A DNA stretch of 64,000 nucleotides from contig NC_081842.1 in assembly GCF_963259705.1 (NCBI RefSeq), positions 38,033,796 through 38,097,795 of the forward strand, written 5' to 3'. The position numbers and the translations under genes were made by a program. Numbering within the stretch: position 1 is the first letter of the stretch; every line of letters starts with the position of its first letter. Of this stretch, positions 45,671 to 57,810 are shown piece after piece. This DNA comes from Myotis daubentonii (lineage: Eukaryota; Chordata; Mammalia; Chiroptera; Vespertilionidae). The notes beneath the pieces are model-generated. The model was not told the DNA's origin. It saw nothing but the letters and a program-made list of their open reading frames with translations, and made no database searches.

Positions 45671-46620
45671 GCAAAAGGAGTCATACATATACTGTGTATT
45701 CTTTAAAATAAAACTTCAGATAAGAGTCTCAAGGAGGAGTAAACAGGATAGTATTCAACAGCATGACATAGGATTTATGAAAAAAATTCAATATAAAGGT
45801 AAAGAAGAATTATTTTGAAGATTCAGAGAAGGAACATACTTCTGAAATAATTTTTTGTAAGCACAAGTGAAAAATGTTTTAGAATATTTGCCTTACTTTC
45901 CTATGGAAAGTTTAATAATATGGCCATTGTAAAGTAGAAACATGCCAGTATTAATTATGATGTCTTTGGCTGCAAGTAACAATACATTGTTTTGTCACAT
46001 AACTAGAAATATGGAGGCAGAGTAGATTCTCCTGTAGGCTCATTAAAGAGGTCAAGTTGCCATCAGTGCCTCTGTCCTTCCAACCTGAATGGGTTGGCTC
46101 TTTGTTGTCAGGCTGGTTTACCTCGTGGTCTCAAGTTCCATGTATCACACCCTCACATATTAATGTGCACATGATAGAAATGAATGACTCTTCCTAAGTA
46201 TCTTTATTAAGAGAGAAAAGCATTGTGCAGAAGCTACCAGTCAACTTCTCTTCACAATGACCTCAATTAAATTATATAAATGTTCTTCAGGCAATTAGTG
46301 AAATGAAAAATCGAATAACTAAAACTGGCTTAGACAAATTATCCTGGGAGATTATGATACCCATTATGGGGACATGCAGAGAGGAAAAGATAGGATGAAC
46401 TAGTAGGTTATAGAAGGGAATTACCTAAAGTAAAAAAAAAATAAAATTAAAATCCACATTGGGAACAGTAAAAAGCAGGAATAAATTTGAGAAAACTTAA
46501 TTGGTGATTATAAACTAAAGCAGCTCTCCCAGTGTGCTGAATAAAAGGAATAAAATTTTAGAAAGTTAAAAAAGAAATGATATGCAAAAGCGCAGTATAA
46601 GATATTTATGTCCTGATATA
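45671..46620. other. Unannotated stretch
   Basis: No recognised repeat or exon; A-run near 46432. Confidence 0.35.
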
Positions 46621-46628
46621 TCTGTAGG

Positions 46629-46815
46629 GTACATTTTTTCTCCACCCCTTTCTCTCTTTCTCCCTCCTGTTTGCCTTCCTCTCTTCTTCTCTTGTTCCTC
46701 CCTTCTTTCTTTCTTCCTTCCTTCCCAACTTCCCTTCCTTTTCCCTCTCTCCTCCCCCCCTCTTTCTTTCCTCCTTTCCCCTCCCCTCTTTCTGTTTTTC
46801 TCTCTTCTCCTTCAC
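46629..46815. repeat. Polypyrimidine (CT-rich) tract
   Basis: Nearly 190 bp of almost pure C/T on the plus strand, including CTTC runs. Purine-rich open frames on the minus strand are artefacts. Confidence 0.9.
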
Positions 46816-46924
46816 TTATCCATTCAATCCTTTATTCATCCACCATTATTGACTACCTTCTAAATGCCTACTAAACTTGATTCTCTGTGGGAGGTGATCA
46901 GATAAAGCTGTAACTGAGCCATTA

Positions 46925-47070
46925 TTTAATCATCCTAACAACCTCATGGGTTAGGTTTATTATTCTTTTCTCCACTTAAAAAATTTCTCCATCTAAGAGG
47001 CTTAGATACATTAAATCCTTGCGTAAGGTCACTGAAGTAGTGAATGACAGATCAGGATCTTTTTTTTTCT
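46925..47070 (-). mobile_element. MIR SINE
   Basis: Reversed MIR layout: TTTAATCATCCTAACAACCT, CATGGGTTAGGTTTATTATT, AGGCTTAGATACATTAAATC and AAGGTCACTGAAGTAGTGAA. Confidence 0.65.
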
Positions 47071-47319
47071 ATCTTTGCCTTCTTTCGAGTAAACCCTCTT
47101 CCTATGTGTCAGAGATAGTTCTAAACCTGATATGTAAGCTCATTATACTATACTATTCTGCATGCACACACAGATGGGAAAATGTGAGGAAGAAGAAGTA
47201 TTGGCTGGTTTAAATAGAATCAACTAAACTTTAGGTGAATCCATGGATGATAAAATCTTAGTGAAATTTATGTACGAATAAGTACCATATCTTGAGTGCT
47301 ATTAGGTCCAGGAATTTTT

Positions 47320-47500
47320 TACATTTTTGTCTCCAGATTTTACAATAATCCTACAGAGGTTCCCCCCCCCTTTACAGACAGAAAACTGACCCTTAATTTA
47401 GAAAGATTATCTTGATGAAGATCACAGTCTAGTAAGAGGTTGGGGACTTGACTCAAGTTCTGTTTGATTTAGATTTTTTTCCACTGTACCTCGTGATCTT
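47320..47500 (-). mobile_element. MIR SINE
   Basis: Reversed MIR layout: ACAATAATCCTACAGAGGTT, TTTACAGACAGAAAACTGAC, AAGATCACAGTCTAGTAAGA and ACTTGACTCAAGTTCTG. Confidence 0.65.
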
Positions 47501-47559
47501 TGGAGGCTGAAGTCGGAGAAAACAACTTGATGTCACAGAAAAACTAAGGAGGTACTCTT

Positions 47560-47905
47560 GTTACCAGAGAAATTAGGGGGTCCAATTTCCCCGGCACTAG
47601 TGGGGGTGAGGTGGCTCTTGTGATATCTTCAGAAAAAGATTTTTCTGAGACTCCCTGGAGGATGAATGGTTTTTATTGGTGTGGAGTTATATTCCTCAGG
47701 TTTTAAAGTCCCATGTCCCTTAAATCAGTCCTGAAAAGGGTGCAGTATGGGTTCAGCAAAAGTAATGCCAACAGCATTCAGAGCTTCTGTTCAACTGCAG
47801 CCAGGGTCCAGTCCAGAATCAGTTAGTTACAGTCCATCATGTAATGATATGCATGTGGAGTATACATGGCAATGGGCCATGTGTACATGCATTCTATAGA
47901 GACAT
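47560..47905 (-). mobile_element. Possible LTR remnant
   Basis: The reverse strand has an LTR-like arrangement: an AATAAAAACC polyadenylation-like block (plus-strand GGTTTTTATT at 47669) and a C-rich end followed by CTCTGGTAACA. No family recognised and no direct repeats located. Confidence 0.25.
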
Positions 47906-48403
47906 TTGCCCGCAAAATGATGATTAATATAAAAGCATAATTAATAAAGAAGTACAAATGGCTAATATACATATCAAAACTCTTCTCCCTCATTGAGAGT
48001 CAAATGAATACAAATAAAAAGAACAAGATATTATTTTTTCCCTTAAGTTGCAAAATATTAAATAATTGTGATAACTCATTTGAGAATTTCATGGGAAGAC
48101 ATTATCTTATATGTACATTGAATCAAACTATGGAAAGCAGAAAATTAATGTGCATAGAGCATTTGTTATATCTTACCCCAAATCATGTAAAGTAATAAAT
48201 GCTAAGGCAAAAATCAGAAAAACTAACTAGTACTTATATGTGCAATAATATTCATCACATACATCATTTTTTTACAAATGAGAAAAATAAAATGGATTAG
48301 GGCTAAATAACTTTTTGGAATCCTGCATTGGAATGCAAAGTGAGAGGCAGAATCCATATAGTATATGAAATCCCCTGGTTAAAACATAAAAGAGAGAGAT
48401 ACT

Positions 48404-48581
48404 CAGCCGGTGTGGCTCCATGGTTGAGTGTCAACCCATAAACCAGGAGGTCACCAATTTGATTCCTGATCCGGGCACATGCCTGAGGTTGCAGGCTCGA
48501 TCCCCAGTAGGAGGCTTGCAGGAGGCAGCCAATTGATGTTTCTCTTTCATCATTGATATTTCTCTCTTTCTCTTCCATCCT

Positions 48582-48585
<4 letters not shown>
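48404..48585 (+). mobile_element. VES SINE
   Basis: AGCCGGTGTGGCTCCATGGT (A-box region), CCAATTTGATTCCTGATCCG (B-box region), then CATCATTGATATTTCTCTCT. The A-rich tail has been replaced by or expanded into (AT)n at 48586-48628. Confidence 0.88.

Positions 48586-48628
<43 letters not shown>
48586..48628. repeat. (AT)n microsatellite
   Basis: About 21 AT units at the tail of the VES SINE. Confidence 0.97.
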
Positions 48629-48630
<2 letters not shown>

Positions 48631-48703
48631 TCACCCTTTATTTATAACCGTGAAAAATAGGAAACAAGTATCACAGAAGAAAAGGATGTGATATACAGCA
48701 TGT

Positions 48704-48706
<3 letters not shown>

Positions 48707-48753
<47 letters not shown>
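48707..48753. repeat. (AT)n microsatellite
   Basis: About 23 AT units, 78 bp from the previous AT run. Confidence 0.97.
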
Positions 48754-48756
<3 letters not shown>

Positions 48757-50519
48757 TGGTATTATATAATTATTAAAAAGAGGTCTTTGAAGAGTTATCA
48801 GTGCATTGCAAAATGTTTGTGAATTGATGTTAAAGTCAAGAACGCCTGATGAATAATTGAGTTGTCAATGTTATCACGACTATGGAAAAGTACATTTAAA
48901 ACTTCAGAGAGAAAAACCTGCCAAAGTTGTAATCGCACTTCATTTGAGAGATAAATTATAGGTGGATTCTTTTCTGGTTTCTAAGACCTCTCTGTGTGCT
49001 CTAAATTTCCTATTTGCAACATGTATTATTTTAATAAAGAAAGATATCAGTAATTGAAAAAAAGGAAAAAGGGCTTTTTTCCCCCCACTTCCAATTTAAC
49101 TCATTTTTTAGGTGAACTCAAAGACTGTGGTGTTTTGTAATAGAATCTCTAGTTCTTTCTCTGCCCCGAGATGTCATTTTTCTGAGACTGGAGGTTGAAA
49201 AGCTTTATATCTTCACACTATCTCTTTGCCTATTTTGGTTTTCAATTTCCTCCCAACCATGTTTGCTCTCCTTTTGCCCCTTTGGGGATTATCCTCCCGG
49301 TTGGAGAAGATGAAAGCTAATTCAGAAGTTAGCTGATTAGTCTTGTTTGCTTTTTGTCATTTGTTAGCATTTTACTATCTGTTAACCACAGACAACCTTC
49401 TCTGAATTTAGCAAAAGGGTCCCCCACTTTGCCTTCAGAAACTTACATTGAGTATTGCACCTCCTTTTCAGAGATCCAAACCAACCTTCCAATTTATTCT
49501 GTAGTTTTATGTCTCTTTTCCCTCCTTGAGTACACTTTCCATATTCCTTTAAAATCTGAGCCTGTGAAAGAGTGTCCTTTGCAATACATAGGGTTTTGTA
49601 TCTGTGGCCCTTTAACCAAGGTCAGTCCACTTCTCCATCAGACATCCTTTAGAACACACATGCAGGTTACAGTTGCTAACTGCTTTTCCCTCTCTGGATA
49701 CCTTCTCCTTTTTGTCAGCTGTTTTTGGTGTCATTCTCTTTTCCCTGACGCAGTGTTTAACCATGGTTCACAAATTCAAATCCTGCAGTGGCCCAGCTGG
49801 ACAGGCTGGGGTGTACCTTCAGACAGAGCAGCCATTACTCGTTCACCTCTAACTGTGCTGTACAGGATTGACAGCCCACTGTGGTAAAATATTTTTTTTT
49901 TATTTTTTTAAAAGAATGCCAAAAATCCAAAATGTGGGTGTGTGTAGTTACAAATGTGTGTGATGCAAAATACAAATTATTTTGCTTGTTTCCCAACAGT
50001 CTCCTCTACTCTGCCCTGGGATATTTTTTGATCATATATTAAGAATTTACTTGTACTGAATAACAAGATCTACATGGTCCTCAGTCATATCACATGGTTA
50101 AGGACATAAACCAGCTCTGGCAACATGAGTTCTAAGGTGTTCAATCATCATGGGCCCCTTAACTTCTCTCCCACCCTACTGTCACTTCCTCTTCTACTCT
50201 AGAGTCCACTCTAGCTTTGCCCCTGCCTCTGCCCTGACCTTGCACCTGAGACCAGTTGACTGAATTTTGGTTCCTTCATTTTCACATTTGGTCCTTCCCA
50301 AGGACGTGTCTTTAAATCATCTCCTGGTGCTTCCTTTTCTTGACTACTGCAGGTTCCTACACCAGCCCTGGCCCCAGTGCCAGATGACTTGGATGGTGTC
50401 ATAAATAAATATCACTGACACCAGTGAAGGGAGGGTGTCTCCTGAAAACTTCATTCACAATCACCTTCTCTGCAATTTTTTTAAAAAAGCTTTCCTGAAA
50501 GCGAAGGTACATACATTTA
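48754..50519. other. Unannotated stretch
   Basis: No recognised repeat or exon. A 178-codon frame at 49354-49887 begins with TTG, has no ATG near its start and matches no family I know; treated as chance. Confidence 0.4.
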
Positions 50520-50750
50520 TTGAATATTGTTATTGTGCACTGTCTTGAATGCTTTACAAGTAATAACTTATTCAATTATCGCAGGAACTCAATGAATTGA
50601 GCAGTTTTATTATTCCTATTTACAGAAGAGGAAACAAAGTTATATGGTGATTTAAGCACATGCCCAAGGCTATCCAGCTAGAATCAGAGGTAGAAGTTGA
50701 ACCCATCATGTTTGAGCTCCAGAGGTATACCTTTAATAACTAAACAACAT
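50520..50750 (-). mobile_element. MIR SINE
   Basis: Near full-length reversed MIR: CTTTACAAGTAATAACTTAT, TTATTCCTATTTACAGAAGA, GGAAACAAAGTTATATGG, CATGCCCAAGGCTATCCAGC and AGAAGTTGAACCCATCATGT. Confidence 0.8.
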
Positions 50751-51284
50751 TATCTCCCCTCTAACATAGTTATAAACTCAAAGATGACACAATCATTTTC
50801 TCCCCAGGTTCCCATCACTTCTACTGTTGTCATCAGTTCTCATTGTTAATCAGAATTAGGTGCCAACAATATTTCCTCTCATTGTCTTTATGACCTTCTG
50901 CCTTTTGAGCAATGAAACTATTAGCAGGGCATGCCAAGAACTTTTTGATGCTCTACCTTTAGCAGAATAAGGCTTCCAGCAGCTATATTGATAGTTGAAG
51001 CACTTTATCTTGCGTCAACACCAGTGTTGTCATTTATTGATCGTTTACTTTATATCTCAAAGCTCTGAAGGGTGCTTCTAAAACAGCATCAATATATACA
51101 ATTTAAAGCCAGATCATATACTTCCACTTTATAAATTGTAAATTTCCATCCAGGTAATACTGTGCTTATATACAATGTTATTTCCCTTCCCTTTTACTTC
51201 TAAGTCTCTCTGACTGACCTCATAGTCTCACTCAAGACTTAAACTAAAATTTCTATTTCTGTGATTCAAAAGTCTTTATTTCTG

Positions 51285-51831
51285 GGTCCATGATGAACCC
51301 CAGCCTACAAACAACCATGTCCTGGACATCTCCACACTCAGGCATGTCAAATGCAACATGTTCACCCCTGAACTTGTAATCTCTCCCCTATAACTGCTCC
51401 TTCTTTTATTCCAAGTTTGCCAGATACCTACTTCTTCCAGCTAAAACCATTGGCCCTATTTCTCTGCTCATCTTCACAAGAAAACACATTAAAATACTTT
51501 TGGGCAATCATGACACCCATTTTCACTTCTCACACACCGTTCTTTGCTCTAGTAGAGTTTAGTCCTCACCCCTGAAACTGAAACTGTTCCAGTGAGCATC
51601 ACCAATGACTTCAGAATTGGTGCATCCAGTGGCCAATTTTCTGCCCTCATCTCCATTACCTCTTTGGCACATTTGATGCAATAATTCACCCCTTCACCTC
51701 TTGGGTATTATGATACCACTGTCTCCTGAATTTCTTTTTCTCATACAGGTTCCTTATGCTCAGGCTTTTTAGCTGACTTTTCCTTGGATTGACCTATAAA
51801 TATTGAAAGTTCCCAGAACTGAGTCCTTCAC
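51285..51831 (+). mobile_element. L2 LINE fragment, part 1
   Basis: Plus-strand L2 ORF2 blocks: CACTCAGGCATGTCAAATGC, AACATGTTCACCCCTGAACT, CAGTGAGCATCACCAATGAC and TTTGGCACATTTGATGCAAT, with many stops. Interrupted by an LTR at 51832. Confidence 0.7.
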
Positions 51832-52311
51832 TGTATTAGTTTTTTATTGCTGCCATAAAAAAAAATCTTAGTGGCTTAAGACAGCATACATTTATTACCT
51901 TATTGTTCAGAAGTCTGACACAAGTCTCCCTAGACTAAAAATCAAGGTATCATCCAGACTATGTTCCTTTTTGCAAGTTCTCAAAGAGAACTATTTTTTT
52001 CTATATTCCAGCTTCTAGAGGCTGCCTGCATTCCAGCTTGTTCACCTCTTCCAGTCTTTAAAGCCAGCAAGGTCAAATCTCTCTCTAAACCTACTTTCAG
52101 AATCACATCTCCCTCAGCCAACAGCCAAGAAAAGTTTCTCACCTTAAATGCCCTGCTGTCTTACCTGGATAATTAAGGACCTTCTTCCCATCTCATGGTC
52201 CTGAACTTAATTGCATCTGCAAAGTCCCTTTTGTCATGTAAGGTAACATATTCACAGGTTCTGTGGATTAGGGCCTGAAAGTCTGTGGAGGCCCATTATT
52301 CTGCCTACAAT
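51832..52311 (-). mobile_element. MLT1-type LTR nested in L2
   Basis: The reverse of an ERVL-MaLR LTR: TGTATTAGTTTTTTATTGCT, GTGGCTTAAGACAGCATACA, TTGTTCAGAAGTCTGACACA, TTAATTGCATCTGCAAAGTC and GGATTAGGGCCTGAAAGTC. It inserted into L2, which continues at 52312. Confidence 0.7.
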
Positions 52312-53130
52312 ACTAACATTCTTCCCTTTCCTTTAAGAAGAAGATCCTCTGACTTTAACAGTTTTAAATGCCATCTGTGTGGTGATGACACCCATGTTTA
52401 TAGCCCCAGACCTGGCTTCTCTGAGATTTCAACTCATATATCCAAATGCCTGCTTAATTTACACTCTTCCCAGCCTTTCTTCCCCAAATCTTCATTATTT
52501 CCACAAATGGCACCATTGCATTTCCAGATCAAGAACTAAATTTGGTAGTCAGATCTGACTTCTTTCTTTTATCCCTGATTCTACTCATCAGAAGATCCTG
52601 TGACATAATCCCTAACTTACTTAATTCTCTATTTCCACTGCTGCTACCCTAGACCAAGACACAGTGCAACTACCTTCCTAACTCCACTTGCTATTCTCTC
52701 TTGATCCACTAGCATTCATTTACCTAGTATTTAAATTTTGTTTTCCACAATTCACAATATTTTAAAATAGTAAATTGGATTATGGTATCTCTCTGTTCAA
52801 CCCCATCCAGTGGCTCCCCACCACACTTAGAAAGAGTATGCTATAAAGCTCTTCATGTCTTACCTGTGACTTCATTTTCTATCACTCTTTTTCTCTATCA
52901 TACCGCCAGTCTATTCCTAGAGCATGCTATACGTCTTTCCTGCCTTATGACCTTTGCACTCTATCTGGAACCCTCATTCACAGATCCTGACACAGTCAGC
53001 TGATCGTTGTTATTAGGCCTTGGCTGGAGGCTTTCCCTGACCCCATCATTCTTCACTTCCACTCTCATTCTCTGTCCTGAGTCTCTTTAATTCCTAGTCA
53101 CCAGTCATTATCTAAAGTTATCTTGTTTAC
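52312..53130 (+). mobile_element. L2 LINE fragment, part 2
   Basis: Continues L2: TGATGACACCCATGTTTATA, TTCAACTCATATATCCAAAT, GTGGCTCCCCACCACACTTA, TATGACCTTTGCACTCTATC and GGAGGCTTTCCCTGACCCCA, to the 3' UTR TAAAGTTATCTTGTTTACTT. Confidence 0.78.
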
Positions 53131-53149
53131 TTATTCATATCAACTTCAC

Positions 53150-54500
53150 TGAAATAAGTTACATAAAATGTAACACACATATTTTATGTGCACAGTTGTA
53201 TGAGTTTGGACAAATGCATATAGCTAAATAACCTTAATGAAGAGGTAGAACATGTTGATCACCCCAGAAAACTCACAAATGCTACTGGGTAGCCAAGCCT
53301 CCAACTCCCACCCCAGGTTGCCTTTCATCTGATTTCTTATAGTCATTGATCTCATCAGTTTTCTTGTTCTAGAGCATTTCTGTCATCTAGAAGTATACTG
53401 AGAACCTCTTAGGTAATTTAAAATTTTTTAGTGGCACATATAGCTTTGTTCTAGAGCTCTATCATGTCTGTTTCTCTTTGCAAAACATTACTCCTTGTAT
53501 CAGGGCATTTTTTCCTGAATGAGTAGTATTTCATTTTATGAAAATATAAAAATGTGTTTATTCATTCTTCTATTGATATTGCATTGTTTGCAGATTTTAG
53601 CTGTTTTGAAAAAAGCTCCTATGAACCTCATGGACAAGTCTTTTTGCATGCATGTTTTAATTTCTTTCAAATGGTACAGTAAGTTAATATTTAACTTTAT
53701 AAGAAATGACCCTCTCGGCTGGTGTGGCTCAGTGGTTAAGCATCAACCTATGAACCTGGAGGTTCGATTCCTGGGCATGTGTGGGCTAGATCCCCAGTAG
53801 AGCTCATGCAGGAAGAAGCCCATCAATTATTCTCATCATTGATGTTTCTATCTCTATCTCTCCCTCTCCCTTTTTCTCTGAAAGCAATAACAAATTATTT
53901 TTTAAAAAAACTTAAATAAAAAGGAACAGCCCAATTGCTTTCTTAAGTGTTCACACCATTTTGCATTGTGTCCAGTTATGGATGAGTTCTGGCTGCTCCA
54001 CATTCTCAGCAATGCTTAGTATTCTGTATTTTTGTTGTTGTTATTGTTGTTTTAGCCATTCTAGTTGTGTCCTATTTTGTTTTTTGCACTTTACTAATGA
54101 CTAATAATGTTGAGTGTCTTTTCAAGTACTTATTGGTCATTTGTGTATCTTATTTTGTATAGTCTGTTGCAAATTTTTTTTCCTTTTTAAAAAGTAAATT
54201 TTCTTCTAATTGGTAAATTGTAAGACTTCCTTACATATGCTGTATATGAGTCCCTTGTCATATATATGTGCTGCAAATATGTTTTCCCTTACTGTTGAGT
54301 GGCTTTTAATTTTCTTAATAATGTCTTTTGAAGAACAGAAGGTTTTAATTTTGACAAAGTTCAATTTACATTTTTTCTTTTTATGGTTGTTGCTTTTGTG
54401 TTCTCTTTGCAAAATTTTTGCCAACTCATGGAATCAAAGAATTTGTCCAATGTTTTCTTGTAAAATTTTATAATTGCAGCTTTTATGTTGAACTTCTCTC
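53150..54500 (-). mobile_element. Old L1 3' end, interrupted by VES
   Basis: Reversed L1M-type ORF2 end and 3' UTR. Plus-strand order is ATGTGCACAGTTGTATGAGT, ATCACCCCAGAAAACTCAC, a TTATTCATTCTTCTATTGAT block, AGTGTTCACACCATTTTGCA, TTGGTCATTTGTGTATCTTA, ATGAGTCCCTTGTCATATAT and GTTTTCCCTTACTGTTGAGT. A VES SINE lies at about 53711-53920. Confidence 0.78.
53711..53920 (+). mobile_element. VES SINE nested in old L1
   Basis: TCGGCTGGTGTGGCTCAGTG (A box), GGAGGTTCGATTCCTGGG (B box), CTCATCATTGATGTTTCTAT and (CTCTCC)n with an A-rich end. Boundaries are approximate because the target repeats are unclear. Confidence 0.9.
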
Positions 54501-55968
54501 ATAATCTCTTTTTCTTTCTCACCTCTTCCTTTTGTTCCTTCTTTCTTTTCTCTCTTGTCCCTCTCATCTATTCCTGTGAAAGGTAGAGCACTTTGATCTC
54601 TACCTTTAGTTTCTCCCTTATTTCTCTTCTTTTTTAAGTCCAGACAGCAAAACAAAGGTTAGTAATGACAAAACCCCCAAAAGATGTTTCCCCTTTTGAA
54701 AGGCAGAAGGTAGAATGGGAGGATGGGAGGATTATATATGCTTCTACTTTTTTTCTTTTACCTCTTTTGCACAAGAAATGACAAGTCCATTTCAGAAGGG
54801 GCAGTGCTTAGAGAGCAGGGGGCACTGGCAGCTGTGAGCAGATGGTGAAAAGTTGGATGATAAAGGAAGAAGATGTAGATATCGTGGAGAGACATTTACT
54901 CCAGCTTACACTCAACAACCCCAAGAGAAAAGATGGGAAGTTAACATCTGAAATATCTATATTATTTGTAGCTTGTTTTTATATACGATTCATTTTGGCC
55001 ATGGCCAGGGCAGACTAAACTGAAGCATTAAACTTTTTTTTAAGTAACATTACAATTACAGAATGAATGTCTTATGTTTTACCCTCTTTTGATAGGATCT
55101 CCAGCTACCCTCCAAGTCTCCCAATTTATCTTGTAGAACCCCAGGAAGCCAACTCATTCACAGGGTTCACAGGCCCAGTCCTCAGGGACATAATATTTTC
55201 TTATTTGTGCTATGCTAGCTCTGCCTTGGTTTGGTAATGTTTGTTGCCTTTGGAATCCTTTAAAAGTGCTCTCATTACTATTCATACCATTTCCCACTGC
55301 GGCTTGCCAGAATAACGCTGTGCCAACATCACATTGTTCTGAAGCGGTTCTGTTCTGCCAAAAAATATTGCTGTGCCACTGATGCGCCAGTTCTCCTGAC
55401 ATAGCAAGATCAGCCTACATTTTCTGCTAAACTTGGAAGAACTCCTCTTCCTAACCTCTGTGTTATAGTCCTGCCTATGGTCCTGCAGTAGTTTGTCATC
55501 AACTTCCAGTTCAGAAAAACAGCTCTTTCCACCTGACTTACAGCTTTCTCTCCCCAGACAGTATGCCTTTACTCAGAAACTGTGGTCCATCAGTTCTCTC
55601 CCCCCCCCCCTCCGCTGGGGGTCCAGGTTGGGAGAATAAGTTGAAGATTCCTCTTTCCTTAGGAAGCATTCTTTGCCAGAGAGCCCCTCAGCACCAAGGG
55701 GTTCCTCTCCTCCTTTCATTCATGCTCAGTCATTCCAGCTCATATTTAACTGACTTGTTTTTAAAGCTGCATGCAGTTTTCATTCTGTCATGTGGAATCA
55801 GTTGCCATCAACTAATTAATTCCTTTTATTTTCTTGTAAACTACTGAGTTAGATGATTTATGGTATTGTTTTGGGTAGATAACTGGCTCAGGTGAACTCT
55901 CAATGACAACTGTAGACAGTATTCTAGTTGTACTGGGTAAATAGTGCCACCTAAAGAATGACACAGCT
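54501..55968. other. Unannotated stretch
   Basis: No recognised repeat or exon. An 82-codon minus-strand frame with a true ATG (55402 to 55154) is uninterrupted but of unknown identity. A C-run at 55599-55613. Confidence 0.35.
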
Positions 55969-56034
55969 CTTCCTTCCTTCCTTCCTTCCTTCCTTCCTTC
56001 CTTCCTTCCTTCCTTCCTTCCTTCCTTCCTTCCT
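55969..56034. repeat. (CTTC)n microsatellite
   Basis: About 16 uninterrupted CTTC units. Confidence 0.97.
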
Positions 56035-56604
56035 TTTTAGTTTCTCTCTTCTCTAAATAAGTCATTTGCTGAAGGCAGCAGAATTCCACATTAGCCTTGT
56101 CAGCTATATGAATGGTTAACATGGTTGCCTCAGTATGGAGTCATCCACCACCCCGTGAGTTGCATTTTCCTTGGTTGGTGATGGAAAACTCCCATATGCT
56201 AGAATCTGTGGGTCATCACTATTGTCAAAGCTGGAGGAAGTCAGTGTTTCTTCTGAGGTTGAATTTGACCCTCTACCACATTTTGCTCAATCTTCTTTCA
56301 TGATCACACTTCCCTTCCCACCCCCACCCCACAAGGAGGTTTTTTACTTTTGTTTTCCTAATCACCTTCCCCACCCCCTGTGATATTTTAGTAGAACACC
56401 TATACCATTTATTTGTTTATCACCATGGCCCTCCAAACATTGTAACAACTAAGGTATTTTTTTTTACCCTTCCTAGGAAACATTTTTACTCTTGGTGCAA
56501 TATCAGTCCCCATGTAGAATGTATAATTGTAGAATGCCTGCTTTGTGGAAAGAATGCCACGAGTGCTAATGGCTTGGATAATGCCGAGGAGTATCATTTC
56601 TTTT

Positions 56605-56644
56605 TATGTATGTATGTATGTATGTATGTATGTATGTATGTATG
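56605..56644. repeat. (TATG)n microsatellite
   Basis: About 10 TATG units. Confidence 0.97.
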
Positions 56645-57178
56645 GTTGGAGTAGGCAGTTTGATATAATACAATGGCTAGAGATGAGAGTCAGAATGGTG
56701 GGAGCCCTGGTTCTGCCATTCTCAGCTATGTGATCTTAGGAAAACAGTAAACTGTAGGAATGTATATTTTAAATTTTAAAATCCATGTGCAATTTGTAGC
56801 ACAATACTTCTCATGTAAGTTTAATTCCCCAGTAATTCTTTCAGTTTATATTGGTCAACTGGTCAATTTATTACCCTCCAGCTTCATGGAATTGTAATCT
56901 TCCTGGATTATTGTACTCACTGTCTCATATATTCATCTCCATAGAATGTTTCCATTTATGTAGACACTCTTGAAACAGGTTCACTGTCCCTTCTAGAAGG
57001 GAAAGCAACTTACATTTGCAGCTCTCCCAACCCAGGTCACATCATGTAGGAAGTCATACACAACACAGGAAGGTAAGAAAATAGTTCCAAAGGTATTCAT
57101 ATTTCCTGCATCTCAAATTGAACAAAAACTTTTGGGGTTTCCACTAGAAATTTTGGAATCGGCTCAATAAAATGCAAA

Positions 57179-57250
57179 GTGCTTACCAATGAAGGAGAGC
57201 AATTTCCATCACTTACCGTCTCTTTAATCAATGAGTACTGCAAAATCACT
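57179..57250. repeat. 72-bp direct duplication, copy 1
   Basis: Starts GTGCTTACCAATGAAGGAGA and ends CTGCAAAATCACT. Identical to 58361-58432 except at three positions (57218, 57231, 57236). Similarity stops at both edges. The reverse strand reads TTTTGCAG, a 21-nt segment, then GTAAGTG. Confidence 0.9.
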
Positions 57251-57364
57251 TTCATACTTTAGTTATTTAGTGTATATTTTATTCCTTTTTATACTTCAAA
57301 TAATTATTCACCAGAGGTTCTTGGGAACTTTCCTTTAAGCCTTCTTTTAAACCTTCTTAATCCT

Positions 57365-57530
57365 TGCTACACAAACTGTGATCCACAGACCAGCAGTTCC
57401 ACTATGCCCTGGGAGCTTGTTAGAAATGTAGAATCTCAAGTCACACCCAAGAACTACTGAATCAAGATCTCCATTTCAGTCAGATTCCTAGCTGATCTGT
57501 ATGCACAGTAAAGTTTGGGAAACACTCTGC
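57365..57530 (+). mobile_element. Diverged hAT-Charlie-type fragment
   Basis: Layout of a MER5/MER20-like element: CAAACTGTGATCCACAGACC, CCTGGGAGCTTGTTAGAAAT, GAACTACTGAATCAAGATCT and AGTTTGGGAAACACTCT. Confidence 0.6.
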
Positions 57531-57578
57531 ATAATCACTCTTCTACCTCTAATTGTATACAGTGATCCTTAATCTTTT

Positions 57579-57795
57579 TTTAAAATATATTTTATTGATT
57601 TTTTATAGAGAGGAAGGGAGAGGGATAGAGAGTTAGAAACATCGTTGAGAGAGAAACATCGACCAGCTGCCTCCTGCACACTCCCTACTGGGGATGTGCC
57701 CGCAAACCAAGGTACATGCCTTTGACAGGAATCGAACCTGGGACCTTTCAGTCCGCAGGCCCACACTCTATCCACTGAGTCAAACCTGTTAGGGC
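57579..57795 (-). mobile_element. VES SINE, full length
   Basis: The reverse complement has TGACTCAGTGGATAGAGTGT (A box), CCCAGGTTCGATTCCTGTC (B box) and an AATAAAATATATTTTAAAAA tail. The 15-bp target-site duplication GATCCTTAATCTTTT is identical at 57564-57578 and 57796-57810. Confidence 0.95.
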
Positions 57796-57810
57796 GATCC
57801 TTAATCTTTT

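Larger units (their letters stand above)
56035..57364. other. Unannotated stretch
   Basis: No exon recognised. Holds (TATG)n at 56605-56644 and the first copy of a 72-bp duplicated sequence (57179-57250). Confidence 0.4.

Noticed and set aside
49354..49887. Longest open frame outside simple repeat and L1 (about 178 codons, plus strand)
   Set aside because: It starts at TTG, not ATG, and shows no recognisable domain, splice context or conserved motif; consistent with a chance frame.
5043..57795. tRNA-like A and B boxes
   Set aside because: They belong to VES SINEs, which have SINE bodies, A-rich tails and target-site duplications, not to functional tRNA genes.
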